Part shown: one piece after another, positions 16,242 to 24,755 of the stretch
Layout of the letters: the number at the start of each line of letters is the position of its first letter
Numbering within the stretch: position 1 is the first letter of the stretch
NCBI GenBank assembly: GCA_030830565.1
Contig: JAURMR010000010.1
Location: forward strand, 1-42,574
Reading direction: 5' to 3'
Origin: Acidimicrobiales bacterium
GTDB taxonomy: Bacteria > Actinomycetota > Acidimicrobiia > Acidimicrobiales > Acidimicrobilacustridaceae
DNA length: 42,574 nt
The notes under the pieces: generated by a model
Databases searched by the model: none
Told to the model about the DNA's origin: nothing
The model's input: the letters and a program-made list of their open reading frames with translations, nothing else
Program-made: the position numbers and the translations under genes

Positions 16242-17045
16242 TCATTCGCCAGTGAAGACGGGGTCGCGCTTTTCGAGGAATGCGCGCGGACCTTCGGCGG
16301 CGTCCTTCGATTGCATGACCTTGCCACCGTGCTTCATCTCAATGGTGAACGCGTCGGTTTCAGGCATCGCTTCGGTTTCACGGAGCGTTGCAAGAATTCC
16401 TTGCACCGCAAGTGGGCCGTTACGTGCAATTCGGGCTGCGATCTCCCGAGCTTTGTTGAGGGCTTGGCCATCAGGCACGACGTGATTGACGAGACCAAGT
16501 TCGTGTGCGCGTTGGGCGGTGAGGTCTTCGCCGGTCAGGAGCATTTCTGCAGCGACGGCGTAGCCAATCTGGCGACGAAGGCGAACGGCTGAACCAGCCA
16601 TGGGGAACAGACCTCGCTGAACCTCGGTGACGCCGAAGACGGCGCTTTCACCAGCAACGCGAATGTCGGTGCCCTGGAGAATTTCGGTTCCACCGGCGCG
16701 AGCAAAGCCCTCAGCCGCCAAGATCACGGGCTTGGTGGGACGGTAGGTCTTGAGCCAGCCGCCGAGGATGACCTCGGGCTGATCCTTGAAGCGCTGCAGC
16801 CATTCGTTGTCGACCACGCCCTCGCGCAGTCGGCCGATCTCAGCGAGATCCATACCTGCGCAAAAGGTGTCGCCCTTGCCAGTGAGGATGGCGACGCGCA
16901 GCGAATCATCGGTGTCGAGGCGGACCCACGCGTCGTAGAGGCGGCAAAGGACTTCAGCGTTCGCTGCGTTCTTCTTTTCGGGACGGTTGATCGTGACGAC
17001 GAGGACGGGGCCCTCGGCCTCGGCCAGCACCAATGGTTCAGACAT
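16242..17045 (-). CDS. Enoyl-CoA hydratase/isomerase (crotonase)
   Basis: The 267-residue crotonase has the oxyanion-hole segment DTFCAGMDL (residues 59-67) and GGTEILQGTDIRVA. Both catalytic glutamates of true hydratases are present, E121 and E141, matching Glu144 and Glu164 of the rat enzyme. It should add water to a trans-2-enoyl-CoA. It is first in an operon with the oxidoreductase and bicupin genes. GGGGGAG lies eight bases before the ATG, and two CCCCTGAG direct repeats (17057-17064 and 17073-17080) sit just upstream, between it and a divergent TetR gene. Confidence 0.92.
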   Translation of the reverse strand: MSEPLVLAEAEGPVLVVTINRPEKKNAANAEVLCRLYDAWVRLDTDDSLRVAILTGKGDTFCAGMDLAEIGRLREGVVDNEWLQRFKDQPEVILGGWLKTYRPTKPVILAAEGFARAGGTEILQGTDIRVAGESAVFGVTEVQRGLFPMAGSAVRLRRQIGYAVAAEMLLTGEDLTAQRAHELGLVNHVVPDGQALNKAREIAARIARNGPLAVQGILATLRETEAMPETDAFTIEMKHGGKVMQSKDAAEGPRAFLEKRDPVFTGE

Positions 17046-17121
17046 TTTGGGTACTCCCCCTGAGCGGATAGACCCCTGAGGTTTACTACGTCAGATCATT
17101 GAGTGCGGAGGCCAGGGAACC

Positions 17122-17127
17122 TAGGGT
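17122..17127 (+). promoter_or_regulatory. -10 box, leaderless promoter of the TetR gene
   Basis: TAGGGT is followed by eight bases and the ATG at 17136, with no ribosome-binding site. Confidence 0.35.
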
Positions 17128-17135
17128 CGGGCCCA

Positions 17136-17747
17136 ATGGAACGCCACCCCACCCAGCAGAAGATTCTCGATGAAACCATTCGGATCATCGAGACGAGTGG
17201 TGAAGCGAGCGTGCGCGTCCACGACATCGAGGTTGCTGTTGGGGTGACGGCGCCGTCGATCTACCACTTCTTCGGAAGCCGTGAAGGACTTGTTACCGCT
17301 GCCCAGGCGGAGCGCCTCGTGAGGAGTTTCGCTGAGTTCAACGCTGTATCGGATCTGATCTTGAGCCGGGTTACGAGTCGCACAGAGTTGCGTGAAGCCG
17401 TCGGCGAACTTCTTTCAATGATCTACGAACCTTCCCGGTCTGTATCTCGCCAGCAGCGCCTCTTTGCTCTCGGAAGTGCCGAAGGGCGGCCTGATCTTGC
17501 CGTGGTTATCGGGGAGGCTGCTCGGGATTTCTTGCATCGGCTCGCGGTGAGTTTTCGGACCTTTAAAGACAAGGGCTGGATTCGGTCCGATCTGGATCTC
17601 GAAGCATTCGTGCAGTGGTTAGCGGGACAGATCCTCGGGCGCGTCTATATCGAACTCGGATGCGAACCCGGTCCGAATCCTGCATGGGACGCGATCTCGA
17701 AAGAAGCGGTTGCATTCGTAGTATTCGGGTCGCTCTCTGACGACTGA
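17136..17747 (+). CDS. TetR/AcrR-family transcriptional regulator
   Basis: The 203-residue protein has an N-terminal helix-turn-helix (ILDETIRIIETSGEASVRVHDIEVAVGVTAPSIYHFFGSREGLV in outline, about residues 9-52) and a helical ligand domain. It is divergent from the crotonase operon, 90 bp away, and probably controls it in response to a pathway metabolite. The upstream GTG 17103 would add 11 residues rich in Gly and Pro; ATG 17136 fits the family length and a leaderless -10 box. Confidence 0.9.
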   Translation: MERHPTQQKILDETIRIIETSGEASVRVHDIEVAVGVTAPSIYHFFGSREGLVTAAQAERLVRSFAEFNAVSDLILSRVTSRTELREAVGELLSMIYEPSRSVSRQQRLFALGSAEGRPDLAVVIGEAARDFLHRLAVSFRTFKDKGWIRSDLDLEAFVQWLAGQILGRVYIELGCEPGPNPAWDAISKEAVAFVVFGSLSDD

Positions 17748-17777
17748 CGTTCACGGGATTGCGTTGAGACGGTGGTT

Positions 17778-19766
17778 ATGGAGACGATCCAGCACTCTGG
17801 GATTCGAAAACCGGTAGCGAGCCCGAGTACTCGGTTTGATCACGTCAGGGCTCTTGATGGGCTTCGTGGACTCGCCGTCGCCCTTGTTGTCGTCTACCAC
17901 TTTGCTCCCGAGGTCCTACCGGCAGGTTTCATTGGTGTCGACATTTTCTTCGTTCTGTCGGGATTCCTCATTACCTCGCTAGCGCTCGGCGAACACCGAA
18001 ACAGTTCAAAGGTTTCATCGAGTGCGTTCTACATGCGGCGTGCTCGCAGACTCTTGCCCGCTGCGATTGTGACTGTTGTTGTTGCCATCGCCCTAGCGGC
18101 CGTTCTGCAGCCCGACTCAACGCGGGCAGCAAACAGGGGAATGGGAATTGCCTCGCTGCTCTATGTCGCTAACTGGTGGATGATCGATCAGCAGAATTCC
18201 TACCAGGCAACGTTTGGTACCGAGTCGCCCCTCAGCCACTTCTGGTCGTTGGCAGTTGAGGAACAGTTCTATGTGTTCTTCCCGTTGTTGTTGCTGGCCG
18301 TAATCGCGATCGTTGCCCGAAGAGGCGGACGAACTGCGTCGCTCGCAACGTGGCTCCTTGCGCTTTCGGTAATTGGAGCATTGGTCTCGGCAACACTGAT
18401 GTCAGTCATGTACTCCGCAGACACTGACCCGTCACGGGTGTATCTCGGGACCGGCACCCGTGTTCACGAAATTTTCGTTGGTGTCGCGGGTGCGTGTGTG
18501 TGGTGGTTGTGGTCCTCGGCATTGCGCGAGCGAGCGTCATTGCGGATACTCACTGGAGTTGCTGCAATATCGGCGATCTTTCTTGGGCTCGTAAGCGTTT
18601 CCTCAAGCTTTCGAGCCTCTTGGCTGTACCACTTCGGCTTTTTGACGATTGCAGTTGCTGCACTCGCGATCATTCTGGCGGCGGTTGCTAGGAGCTCCGT
18701 CATCTCCAAAACTTTTGAGTTCCGTGGCCTGTGTGTGCTCGGCCTGGTTTCCTACAGCGTGTACTTGTGGCATTGGCCAGTTCGAGTCTTCGTTAACTCA
18801 TCGAACACTCCCTTTGATGGCGTTTGGCTTTTCTGTATCCGAATTGCACTCACGGCAGTTGCAGCCTGTCTGTCGTTCTTTCTCATTGAGCGACCATTGC
18901 GTGCAGAGAAACGTGCAAAACGAGTCGCGTTGTATTCGGTCGTGGGAATGGCCGTTGCGCTTTGCGCTGTGTGGGTGATCTCTCGGCCTGTGCCGGCAGC
19001 CTCAACCGAGTTTTCAACCTCAGAGGCGCCAACGGCTGCGGCAGATTTGCAAGGTCCGCTGAAAATTCTCTGGCTGGGTGACTCTGTGGCTTGGGTCCTT
19101 GGTGGAGGTCGCCTTGAGTTCCCTCATCCCACCGGTTACGACTCTCCGTTCGATAGCAGCCGAGTCTTGATCTGGAACAAGGCCGAATTCGGGTGTCCGT
19201 TTGTTGCCTATCCGCAACGGTCATTTGCAGTCGTCAAGGAGAACAATGGGTGGTGTGTTGATCACGACGGGCAGTGGCCGCCGTTGATTTCGCAATTTTC
19301 GCCCGATGTCGTCGCTTGGTCGGGAATCCTTCTTGATACGTACGACAACAAAGTCGATGGGAAATGGATCGCGTTTGGCTCGCCGGAGTGGGATGCGATG
19401 TATCTCTCGCTAATGAACCGAGCGCGAGAGATCGCAACCTCATCTGGCGCGACCTTTATGGTGATCGGCCAAGCTGACCCCCTTGCTGATCCAACGCAAT
19501 CTGGTGACGGACAAGAGACTTTGCTTCCTGAAAACCTTTGGCGATTTGAACATGTTCGCGACTTGCAGCGGAAATTCGCGGAGCAACATTCGAACGACAC
19601 GGTATTTGTCGACTTGCAGCCCATCGTTTGCCCGAATGATTCGTGCAAGGGCGTGGTGATCGATCCAAAGGGAACACGTCCCGATGGGGTTCATTTCACC
19701 AAAGAAGCTGTCCTTGCGATAGCGCCGCAGATGCAGAGCGCGATTGAAAGGGCAATGGGACGGTAG
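17778..19766 (+). CDS. OafA/YrhL-type acyltransferase with SGNH domain
   Basis: The 662-residue membrane protein has an acyltransferase-3 domain (about residues 20-370, about ten membrane spans; ALDGLRGLAVALVVVYHF, GVDIFFVLSGFLIT and SHFWSLAVEEQFYVFFPLL in outline). A C-terminal extracytoplasmic SGNH hydrolase-like domain follows, with GDS in ILWLGDSVAW and a terminal DGVHF motif. Such enzymes acetylate cell-surface glycans or peptidoglycan from outside. GTG 17772 is an alternative start two codons upstream. It follows the TetR gene by 30 bp but is probably independent in function. Confidence 0.93.
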   Translation: METIQHSGIRKPVASPSTRFDHVRALDGLRGLAVALVVVYHFAPEVLPAGFIGVDIFFVLSGFLITSLALGEHRNSSKVSSSAFYMRRARRLLPAAIVTVVVAIALAAVLQPDSTRAANRGMGIASLLYVANWWMIDQQNSYQATFGTESPLSHFWSLAVEEQFYVFFPLLLLAVIAIVARRGGRTASLATWLLALSVIGALVSATLMSVMYSADTDPSRVYLGTGTRVHEIFVGVAGACVWWLWSSALRERASLRILTGVAAISAIFLGLVSVSSSFRASWLYHFGFLTIAVAALAIILAAVARSSVISKTFEFRGLCVLGLVSYSVYLWHWPVRVFVNSSNTPFDGVWLFCIRIALTAVAACLSFFLIERPLRAEKRAKRVALYSVVGMAVALCAVWVISRPVPAASTEFSTSEAPTAAADLQGPLKILWLGDSVAWVLGGGRLEFPHPTGYDSPFDSSRVLIWNKAEFGCPFVAYPQRSFAVVKENNGWCVDHDGQWPPLISQFSPDVVAWSGILLDTYDNKVDGKWIAFGSPEWDAMYLSLMNRAREIATSSGATFMVIGQADPLADPTQSGDGQETLLPENLWRFEHVRDLQRKFAEQHSNDTVFVDLQPIVCPNDSCKGVVIDPKGTRPDGVHFTKEAVLAIAPQMQSAIERAMGR

Positions 19767-19770
19767 CGAG

Positions 19771-19818
19771 TCCGGTTGTCGTTAGATCCGGTTGTCGTTA
19801 GATCCGATTGTCGTTAGA
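19771..19818. repeat. 16-bp tandem repeat at a convergent gene junction
   Basis: TCCGGTTGTCGTTAGA at 19771-19786 and 19787-19802 is perfect; the third copy at 19803-19818 has one change (G to A). The array fills the space between the acyltransferase and kup genes and includes the kup stop codon (19814-19816). Confidence 0.9.
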
Positions 19819-21706
19819 TCTGAATGAGGCGCCCAAATTGCACGACACGATCGGCCGGTAGACCGAAGTAGTGCTGTGGATCGGTGGCGTTTCTCTGCAT
19901 GATTGCAAATACTTCAGCGGGAATGCGTTTGAAGGGACTTTGAGAGCCAGCTTCAACGTTCATTGTGTGAAAGACGAAGACGCAGGTGTCGGGGTTTACT
20001 TCGGGGTGGACCGCGTGGACTCGATTGATGATGTCGAAAAGATCGGGCCGCTCCATGTAGCCATAGGTTGCGGTGGCATCAATGAACCCGCCCGAATGAA
20101 TGTCGAGACGGTTTGCATCATCGACATGAGGAGTCTCGGCAGTGCGCAAGTGGAGGACAACAGTGACTTCATTGATCGCGTGCAAGAGAGCAATTCGTTG
20201 GGCGAGTGCGATCGGAACCCCTTCCTCAATTGTGGGATAGATCGCGACTCCCGGCGTTGTAACGATCTTTTGCGAAGAGAGCAACGACGGCAATTCGTCG
20301 ATGCTGTCTTCGAGCGTCTCGAGGCGGCTGAGGAGTCGTTTGCGTCCCCACTGCCATGTGCTGAGCATCGCCACAATGACCGCTGCGATAACAAGTGGAA
20401 ACCAACCGCCGTGAGTGAACTTCGTGAGGTTGGCGATGAAAAACGCCCCATCAATCACGAGAGCGATCGCCGCTGCAGGGATGACCACCCAAAGTGAGAG
20501 TCCCCATTTCCGGTGGGCGAGAATCGCAACGAGGATTCCGGTAATCACGAAGGTCCCAGTGACGGCAATGCCGTAGGCGGAGGCCAAACGAGAAGAGTCC
20601 TGGAAACCCAGGATAAGTGCCAGAACTGCGACCATGAGCAACCAATTCACTGCTGGCACGTACACCTGCCCCCCTTCGCTGGCCGACGTATGACGAACAG
20701 TCATTCGGGGGAGGTAGCCGAGTCGTATCGCTTGTTGGGTCATCGAGAACGCGCCGGAAACGACCGCTTGAGAAGCGATAACCGTTGCGGCAGTCGCAAA
20801 GATCACCATCGGAATCTGAAGGGCATCTGGAACGAGGAGATAAAAAGAGTTGCTCACTGCGGACGCGTCACGCAGTACGAGCGCACCCTGTCCGAGATAG
20901 TTGAGGTAGAGGGCTGGGGCGACAATCGCGAACCATGAGATGCGAATCGGTGATCGTCCGAACTGGCCCATATCGGCATAGAGGGCCTCGGCGCCCGTCA
21001 CACACAAAACGATTGAGCCGAGGCCAAGGAACGCCAGCATGGGTTCGCCACGAAAAAACGAAATGGCATACGTGGGATTGATTGAGCGAAGAACCGCGGG
21101 CGTCTCAAGAACGCTTATGAGTCCAAGAATGGCGATCGCAAGAAACCACACAACCATGATTGGCCCGAATACCCGGCCAACTCGCCCTGTGCCAAATCGC
21201 TGTGCAGCAAAGAAGAGAAACAGGATGACGAGAGCAATTGGAAGAATCAAAGCGTTGAGACGTGGCGCGGCGACGCCGATTCCCTCAACTGCAGAGAGGA
21301 CTGAGACTGCGGGGGTGATGAGACCGTCGCCGTAGAACAGGGCGGCGCCGATAAGGCCAAGCAGCATGAGTCCGGAACTGGCTTTGTGTCGCTTCACCGC
21401 ATTCGATGCCAAGCTTGCCAGCACCATGATTCCGCCTTCGCCTTGGTTGTCGGCGCGCATCACGATGAGGACATATTTCACCGACACCACCAGTGTCAGC
21501 GTCCAGAAGATCATTGAAAGTGCACCAAGGACGCGCGCCTCAACCACAGGAATGGTGTGCGCACCCGAAAAGATTTCGGAAAATGCGTACAACGGACTTG
21601 TGCCGATATCGCCGAACACGACTCCCAGCGCGCCAACTGCCAGGAGACCAACACGCTTACGCGACTGAGTTGATCGGGTCTCTGGTGGTGCGGTCCCCTC
21701 AATCAT
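19814..21706 (-). CDS. kup: Kup-type potassium uptake permease
   Basis: The 630-residue protein matches KUP/HAK/KT transporters over its length: GVVFGDIGTSPLYAF near residues 33-43, about twelve membrane spans, the internal NQGEGGIMVLASL and ALYADMGQFGR motifs, and a C-terminal cytoplasmic domain ending HYFGLPADRVVQFGRLIQI. It imports potassium with protons. A TAGGCT -10 box six bases before the ATG indicates its own leaderless promoter, so it is not simply the last gene of the dehalogenase operon upstream. Confidence 0.97.
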   Translation of the reverse strand: MIEGTAPPETRSTQSRKRVGLLAVGALGVVFGDIGTSPLYAFSEIFSGAHTIPVVEARVLGALSMIFWTLTLVVSVKYVLIVMRADNQGEGGIMVLASLASNAVKRHKASSGLMLLGLIGAALFYGDGLITPAVSVLSAVEGIGVAAPRLNALILPIALVILFLFFAAQRFGTGRVGRVFGPIMVVWFLAIAILGLISVLETPAVLRSINPTYAISFFRGEPMLAFLGLGSIVLCVTGAEALYADMGQFGRSPIRISWFAIVAPALYLNYLGQGALVLRDASAVSNSFYLLVPDALQIPMVIFATAATVIASQAVVSGAFSMTQQAIRLGYLPRMTVRHTSASEGGQVYVPAVNWLLMVAVLALILGFQDSSRLASAYGIAVTGTFVITGILVAILAHRKWGLSLWVVIPAAAIALVIDGAFFIANLTKFTHGGWFPLVIAAVIVAMLSTWQWGRKRLLSRLETLEDSIDELPSLLSSQKIVTTPGVAIYPTIEEGVPIALAQRIALLHAINEVTVVLHLRTAETPHVDDANRLDIHSGGFIDATATYGYMERPDLFDIINRVHAVHPEVNPDTCVFVFHTMNVEAGSQSPFKRIPAEVFAIMQRNATDPQHYFGLPADRVVQFGRLIQI

Positions 21707-21712
21707 GGGCTG

Positions 21713-21718
21713 AGCCTA
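21713..21718 (-). promoter_or_regulatory. -10 box, leaderless promoter of kup
   Basis: On the minus strand TAGGCT is followed by six bases and the ATG at 21706. Confidence 0.4.
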
Positions 21719-21727
21719 GTAACTGCC

Positions 21728-22468
21728 TCAACTCTCAGGGACAGCCGGGATCATCGAATAGCTATTACCAAGATCGTCTTGGAGCACCTGTGCAGGGTTC
21801 TTCACGGTGACGATATTGAGGTCCTCGGTAAGTGTGCGAGAACTGAACGTCCACCCACTCGGCAGTGTGAGTTTGGCGGCGAGTGTCGGAAGCGATGCAA
21901 GCGTGAGTGTTGGGTCCTTCTGCTGGCTGAACGATTGCATGACAAACACCGCACCATCAGGACTTGTGAGTTGGAAGATTTCTGTACCCGCGTTGTACGT
22001 GAAGATTGTTGAACGACTCACGGGATACGCGAAATAGGGGCGGGCTTGGTCGACAAGCGATCCGATCGGCACCGTCGCCTGTCGATACATCTCGATGCCG
22101 CCGAAGTCGGCTTTTTCAGACACTCCTCCGCCGATTTTCTCGACCCGATTGATCATCCAATGGCGAGGTCCATTCAGCATTGCGACGTTGGCGCCGAACT
22201 CGGTCGCAAGCGCCTTGGGATCGAGGGCCAGCCACTTGTTTTCTGGGCAATCGTTGAGCGGATAGGTGTTGTACACACTCGCAATTGGCTGTGTCTCTTT
22301 GAGGGAGACCAGCAAGACCTCGCAATAGCGGCCATCACGCATGTCCGGCGCGGCGACGTTTGATGTTGTGCTTGGGGTTTGTGAACTCGAATCCGAAGAG
22401 CAGGAAGTCGCGAAGAAGAGACATGCGATTCCAAATGCAAACATTGCGGTACGACGAAAACGTTGCAT
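21728..22468 (-). CDS. Lipoprotein of unknown function
   Basis: The 246-residue protein has a lipoprotein signal (lipobox ATSC near residue 23) and a Ser/Thr linker, then an unrecognised domain with YCEVLLVSL, VYNTYPLNDCPENKW and NGPRHWMINRV. Two cysteines in the mature part could form a disulfide. Its ATG overlaps the TAA of the dehalogenase gene (TAATG), so it is translated as part of that operon. I cannot assign a function. Confidence 0.8.
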   Translation of the reverse strand: MQRFRRTAMFAFGIACLFFATSCSSDSSSQTPSTTSNVAAPDMRDGRYCEVLLVSLKETQPIASVYNTYPLNDCPENKWLALDPKALATEFGANVAMLNGPRHWMINRVEKIGGGVSEKADFGGIEMYRQATVPIGSLVDQARPYFAYPVSRSTIFTYNAGTEIFQLTSPDGAVFVMQSFSQQKDPTLTLASLPTLAAKLTLPSGWTFSSRTLTEDLNIVTVKNPAQVLQDDLGNSYSMIPAVPES

Positions 22469-23382
22469 TAGTTCTGCCCTTGTTTCGTGAATTGATCGAT
22501 GATTTCAATGAGTTCGTCCGGCGCATCTTCTTGAATGAAGTGATTTGCACCGGCGATCACGATGTGATTCTGATTGGCCGCGCCGGGAATCTTGCGTTGC
22601 ATTTTTAGGTGGGCGCCAGCTTTGTAGGAAATCTCATCTTCTGATCCGAAAACGGTGAGGAACGGCTTTGTCCATGTCTCAAGGAAGGCCCACAATTCAC
22701 GACACATCGGAACTCCGGGATTGTCGGGTTGAACGGGGATGAGAAAGGGAAAGATGAGAGGCGACGCTTGGTAGGTGCCATCGGGGAAAGGCGCGTCGAA
22801 AGCAGCTTTCTCGCCGCCGGAAAGTTTCCGTGTTGTTCCGCTTTGAATCACACCGCTAATAGGAAGCTCTTCAACACTGCCTACGAAGGCAAGCCAATTT
22901 TCGATGCCCTTGGTGGCGCCTTCGCCGGCAGGAACGCCGGTGTTGGAGGCAATGACGCGTGCGAAACGGTCACCGTGGAATGGCAACAGGTTGAGACCAG
23001 TGATGCCGCCCCAGTCTTGGCAATACAGCGTGATGTTCGTGAGGTCTTCTGCTTCAAGCCACTGACCCATCCAGTCGATGTGGTTGGCCAGTGAGTAATC
23101 GGCTTTGTTGGCAGGCTTGTCGGAGCGACCCATGCCGATGAGGTCAAGAGCAACAACGCGATGGCCGCGGGCCACGAGTCCGCGAATCATTTTGCGATGC
23201 AGGTACGTCCACGACGGATTTCCGTGGAGCAAGAGCACGGGGTCGGCGTCGCGAGGGCCTTCATCCACGAAATGGAATCGCAAGGCGGTGCCATCGGCCG
23301 CATTGACGGATCGGTAGTGGGGCTCGAAGTCGTAGTCCTCGAGGTTGAGGAACCGTTCGTCCGGGGTACGCAGAAATTCCAT
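22468..23382 (-). CDS. Haloalkane dehalogenase
   Basis: The 304-residue alpha/beta-hydrolase matches HLD-I haloalkane dehalogenases: HGNPSW (53-58, oxyanion), nucleophile D123 in CQDWGG with halide-binding W124, likely acid D249 and base H281 in GANHFIQED. It cleaves carbon-halogen bonds hydrolytically in the cytoplasm. Epoxide hydrolases share the fold and the Asp nucleophile, but the Trp beside the nucleophile and the overall spacing favour dehalogenation. It is the fourth gene of a tight operon under a TetR regulator. The natural substrate is not evident. Confidence 0.9.
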   Translation of the reverse strand: MEFLRTPDERFLNLEDYDFEPHYRSVNAADGTALRFHFVDEGPRDADPVLLLHGNPSWTYLHRKMIRGLVARGHRVVALDLIGMGRSDKPANKADYSLANHIDWMGQWLEAEDLTNITLYCQDWGGITGLNLLPFHGDRFARVIASNTGVPAGEGATKGIENWLAFVGSVEELPISGVIQSGTTRKLSGGEKAAFDAPFPDGTYQASPLIFPFLIPVQPDNPGVPMCRELWAFLETWTKPFLTVFGSEDEISYKAGAHLKMQRKIPGAANQNHIVIAGANHFIQEDAPDELIEIIDQFTKQGQN

Positions 23383-23391
23383 GGTTCTGCT

Positions 23392-24084
23392 CTAGGGCGT
23401 AACGACAGTGTCGACGAGGTTGTCGATGAAGCTTCGAAGGACGAGGATCTGAGCGTCCTCAGCGTTCTCTGCCGCGCTCACCAGCGCCTCAAGAGTCGCA
23501 TCATCGTTCACACGAACAAATCGAGCACGGTCGTAGCGTCGCTCATCGCCGATGATGACGCCTTCGACATCGAACAATGCAACTTGAGTGGCACTGTCAA
23601 CATTTGCGAACGCGTCATCGACTCCCTTGTCAATCAGGAGGACGAGGTCGCCATCTGTGCTCGCTGACGCGTCGTGTGTGTTCGGGAGGCAGGAAAGGAT
23701 GATGGTGAAGTCCATGCCCGCCTTCTTGTGAACGTGGGCCTCTTGAAAGTCTTTGCGTTCCTGCATTGCGAAAAATGACGCGCGGGTGGGGTAGCGAACA
23801 ATGCCGACTCGGTCCCACAGTGGAGTTCCGAGCGGTTGACTCTTCACATCACCGAGATAGGCCACCGCTGCGCCCACTGCGGCCAGCGGACCAACGGGCG
23901 AATACGCGTCGTCGGCAGCTTTGCCTGAGACTCCTTCACGGCCATCGTCGTAGTTCGCAACCTCGACGTACTTCATGAGGTTGAGGGCCCAGAAGCAGCC
24001 GTCGTCCTCTGGCTTCATGTGAAGCCAAGATCCAACGAGTTCGATATTGATCGTCCCGTACGGGTGTTCAAGTTGATCGGCCAT
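23392..24084 (-). CDS. DUF1330-like protein (dimeric alpha/beta barrel)
   Basis: The 230-residue protein contains a conserved stretch FWALNLMKYVEVANY, SPVGPLAAVGAAVAYLG, LWDRVGIVRYPTRASFFAMQ and RKDFQEAHVHKKAGMD. It resembles DUF1330/ABM-type ferredoxin-like folds, in a longer form. These small proteins are often oxygenase- or isomerase-like, with unknown substrates. GAGAGGA lies six bases before the ATG. The dehalogenase starts nine bases after its stop, so the two are co-expressed and may act on the same compound. Confidence 0.75.
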   Translation of the reverse strand: MADQLEHPYGTINIELVGSWLHMKPEDDGCFWALNLMKYVEVANYDDGREGVSGKAADDAYSPVGPLAAVGAAVAYLGDVKSQPLGTPLWDRVGIVRYPTRASFFAMQERKDFQEAHVHKKAGMDFTIILSCLPNTHDASASTDGDLVLLIDKGVDDAFANVDSATQVALFDVEGVIIGDERRYDRARFVRVNDDATLEALVSAAENAEDAQILVLRSFIDNLVDTVVTP

Positions 24085-24128
24085 GAGTGGTCCTCTCTGA
24101 GAGTTGCGAGCGAAGGGTGGAAAGCGGA

Positions 24129-24755
24129 CTACTGAGCGAACGTCAGAAGTGCCAAGACCGATGTCTTGAGGAGTTCTCGGGTTTCATCAACAGAAAGTTG
24201 GAGGTCGACCCGGAAGCGATCAAGAGACTCAGCTTGGGTGAGAGCATCGATTGCGTTGAGCGACTGAGCTCGTTGCGCCTGCGTCATCCGCTCAAATTCT
24301 TGAGCGAAATTGTTTTCAATCTGCTGGCGAAAGAGTGATTTACGGAACTGCACTTGTTCGCTGATGACAGGGTCACTTGATGCTTTGATTGCCATAGCGC
24401 GTGCCGTTGCACCGATGCTGTCGTAGACCTTGAGTCGCGAGTCCACGAATCGGGCAAGTCGGGTACTGAGCTCCCCGTTTCCGATGTCTTCGATGTAGAA
24501 AAGCGGAAGGACCTTCAACTGCTTGTGGGCGATGATCGCCCGAACGAGTGCATCTCGATCTTGGAAGTAGCGATACACCGATCGAGTGGAGACTCCAGCT
24601 CGCTGAGCGATCTGCTCAGGAGTTGGTTCAAGGTTTTCTTCTTCAAAGAGTTCAAGGGCCGCTTCAAGAACTGCTGTGCGACCACGGTCGCGTCGAGCGG
24701 TACGTCCATCGACCGACGTTGTGTTTGAAGCTTCGGGGAGGAGGGGAGTGTTCAT
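24129..24755 (-). CDS. TetR/AcrR-family regulator of the dehalogenase operon
   Basis: The 208-residue protein has a TetR helix-turn-helix (AALELFEEENLEPTPEQIAQRAGVSTRSVYRYFQDRDALV in outline, about residues 32-70) followed by a helical ligand domain. Its ATG overlaps the stop of the DUF2855 gene by four bases (ATGA). It is encoded within the operon whose promoter carries two palindromes at 25885-25920, so it is the most likely protein to bind there and repress its own operon. Confidence 0.9.
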   Translation of the reverse strand: MNTPLLPEASNTTSVDGRTARRDRGRTAVLEAALELFEEENLEPTPEQIAQRAGVSTRSVYRYFQDRDALVRAIIAHKQLKVLPLFYIEDIGNGELSTRLARFVDSRLKVYDSIGATARAMAIKASSDPVISEQVQFRKSLFRQQIENNFAQEFERMTQAQRAQSLNAIDALTQAESLDRFRVDLQLSVDETRELLKTSVLALLTFAQ

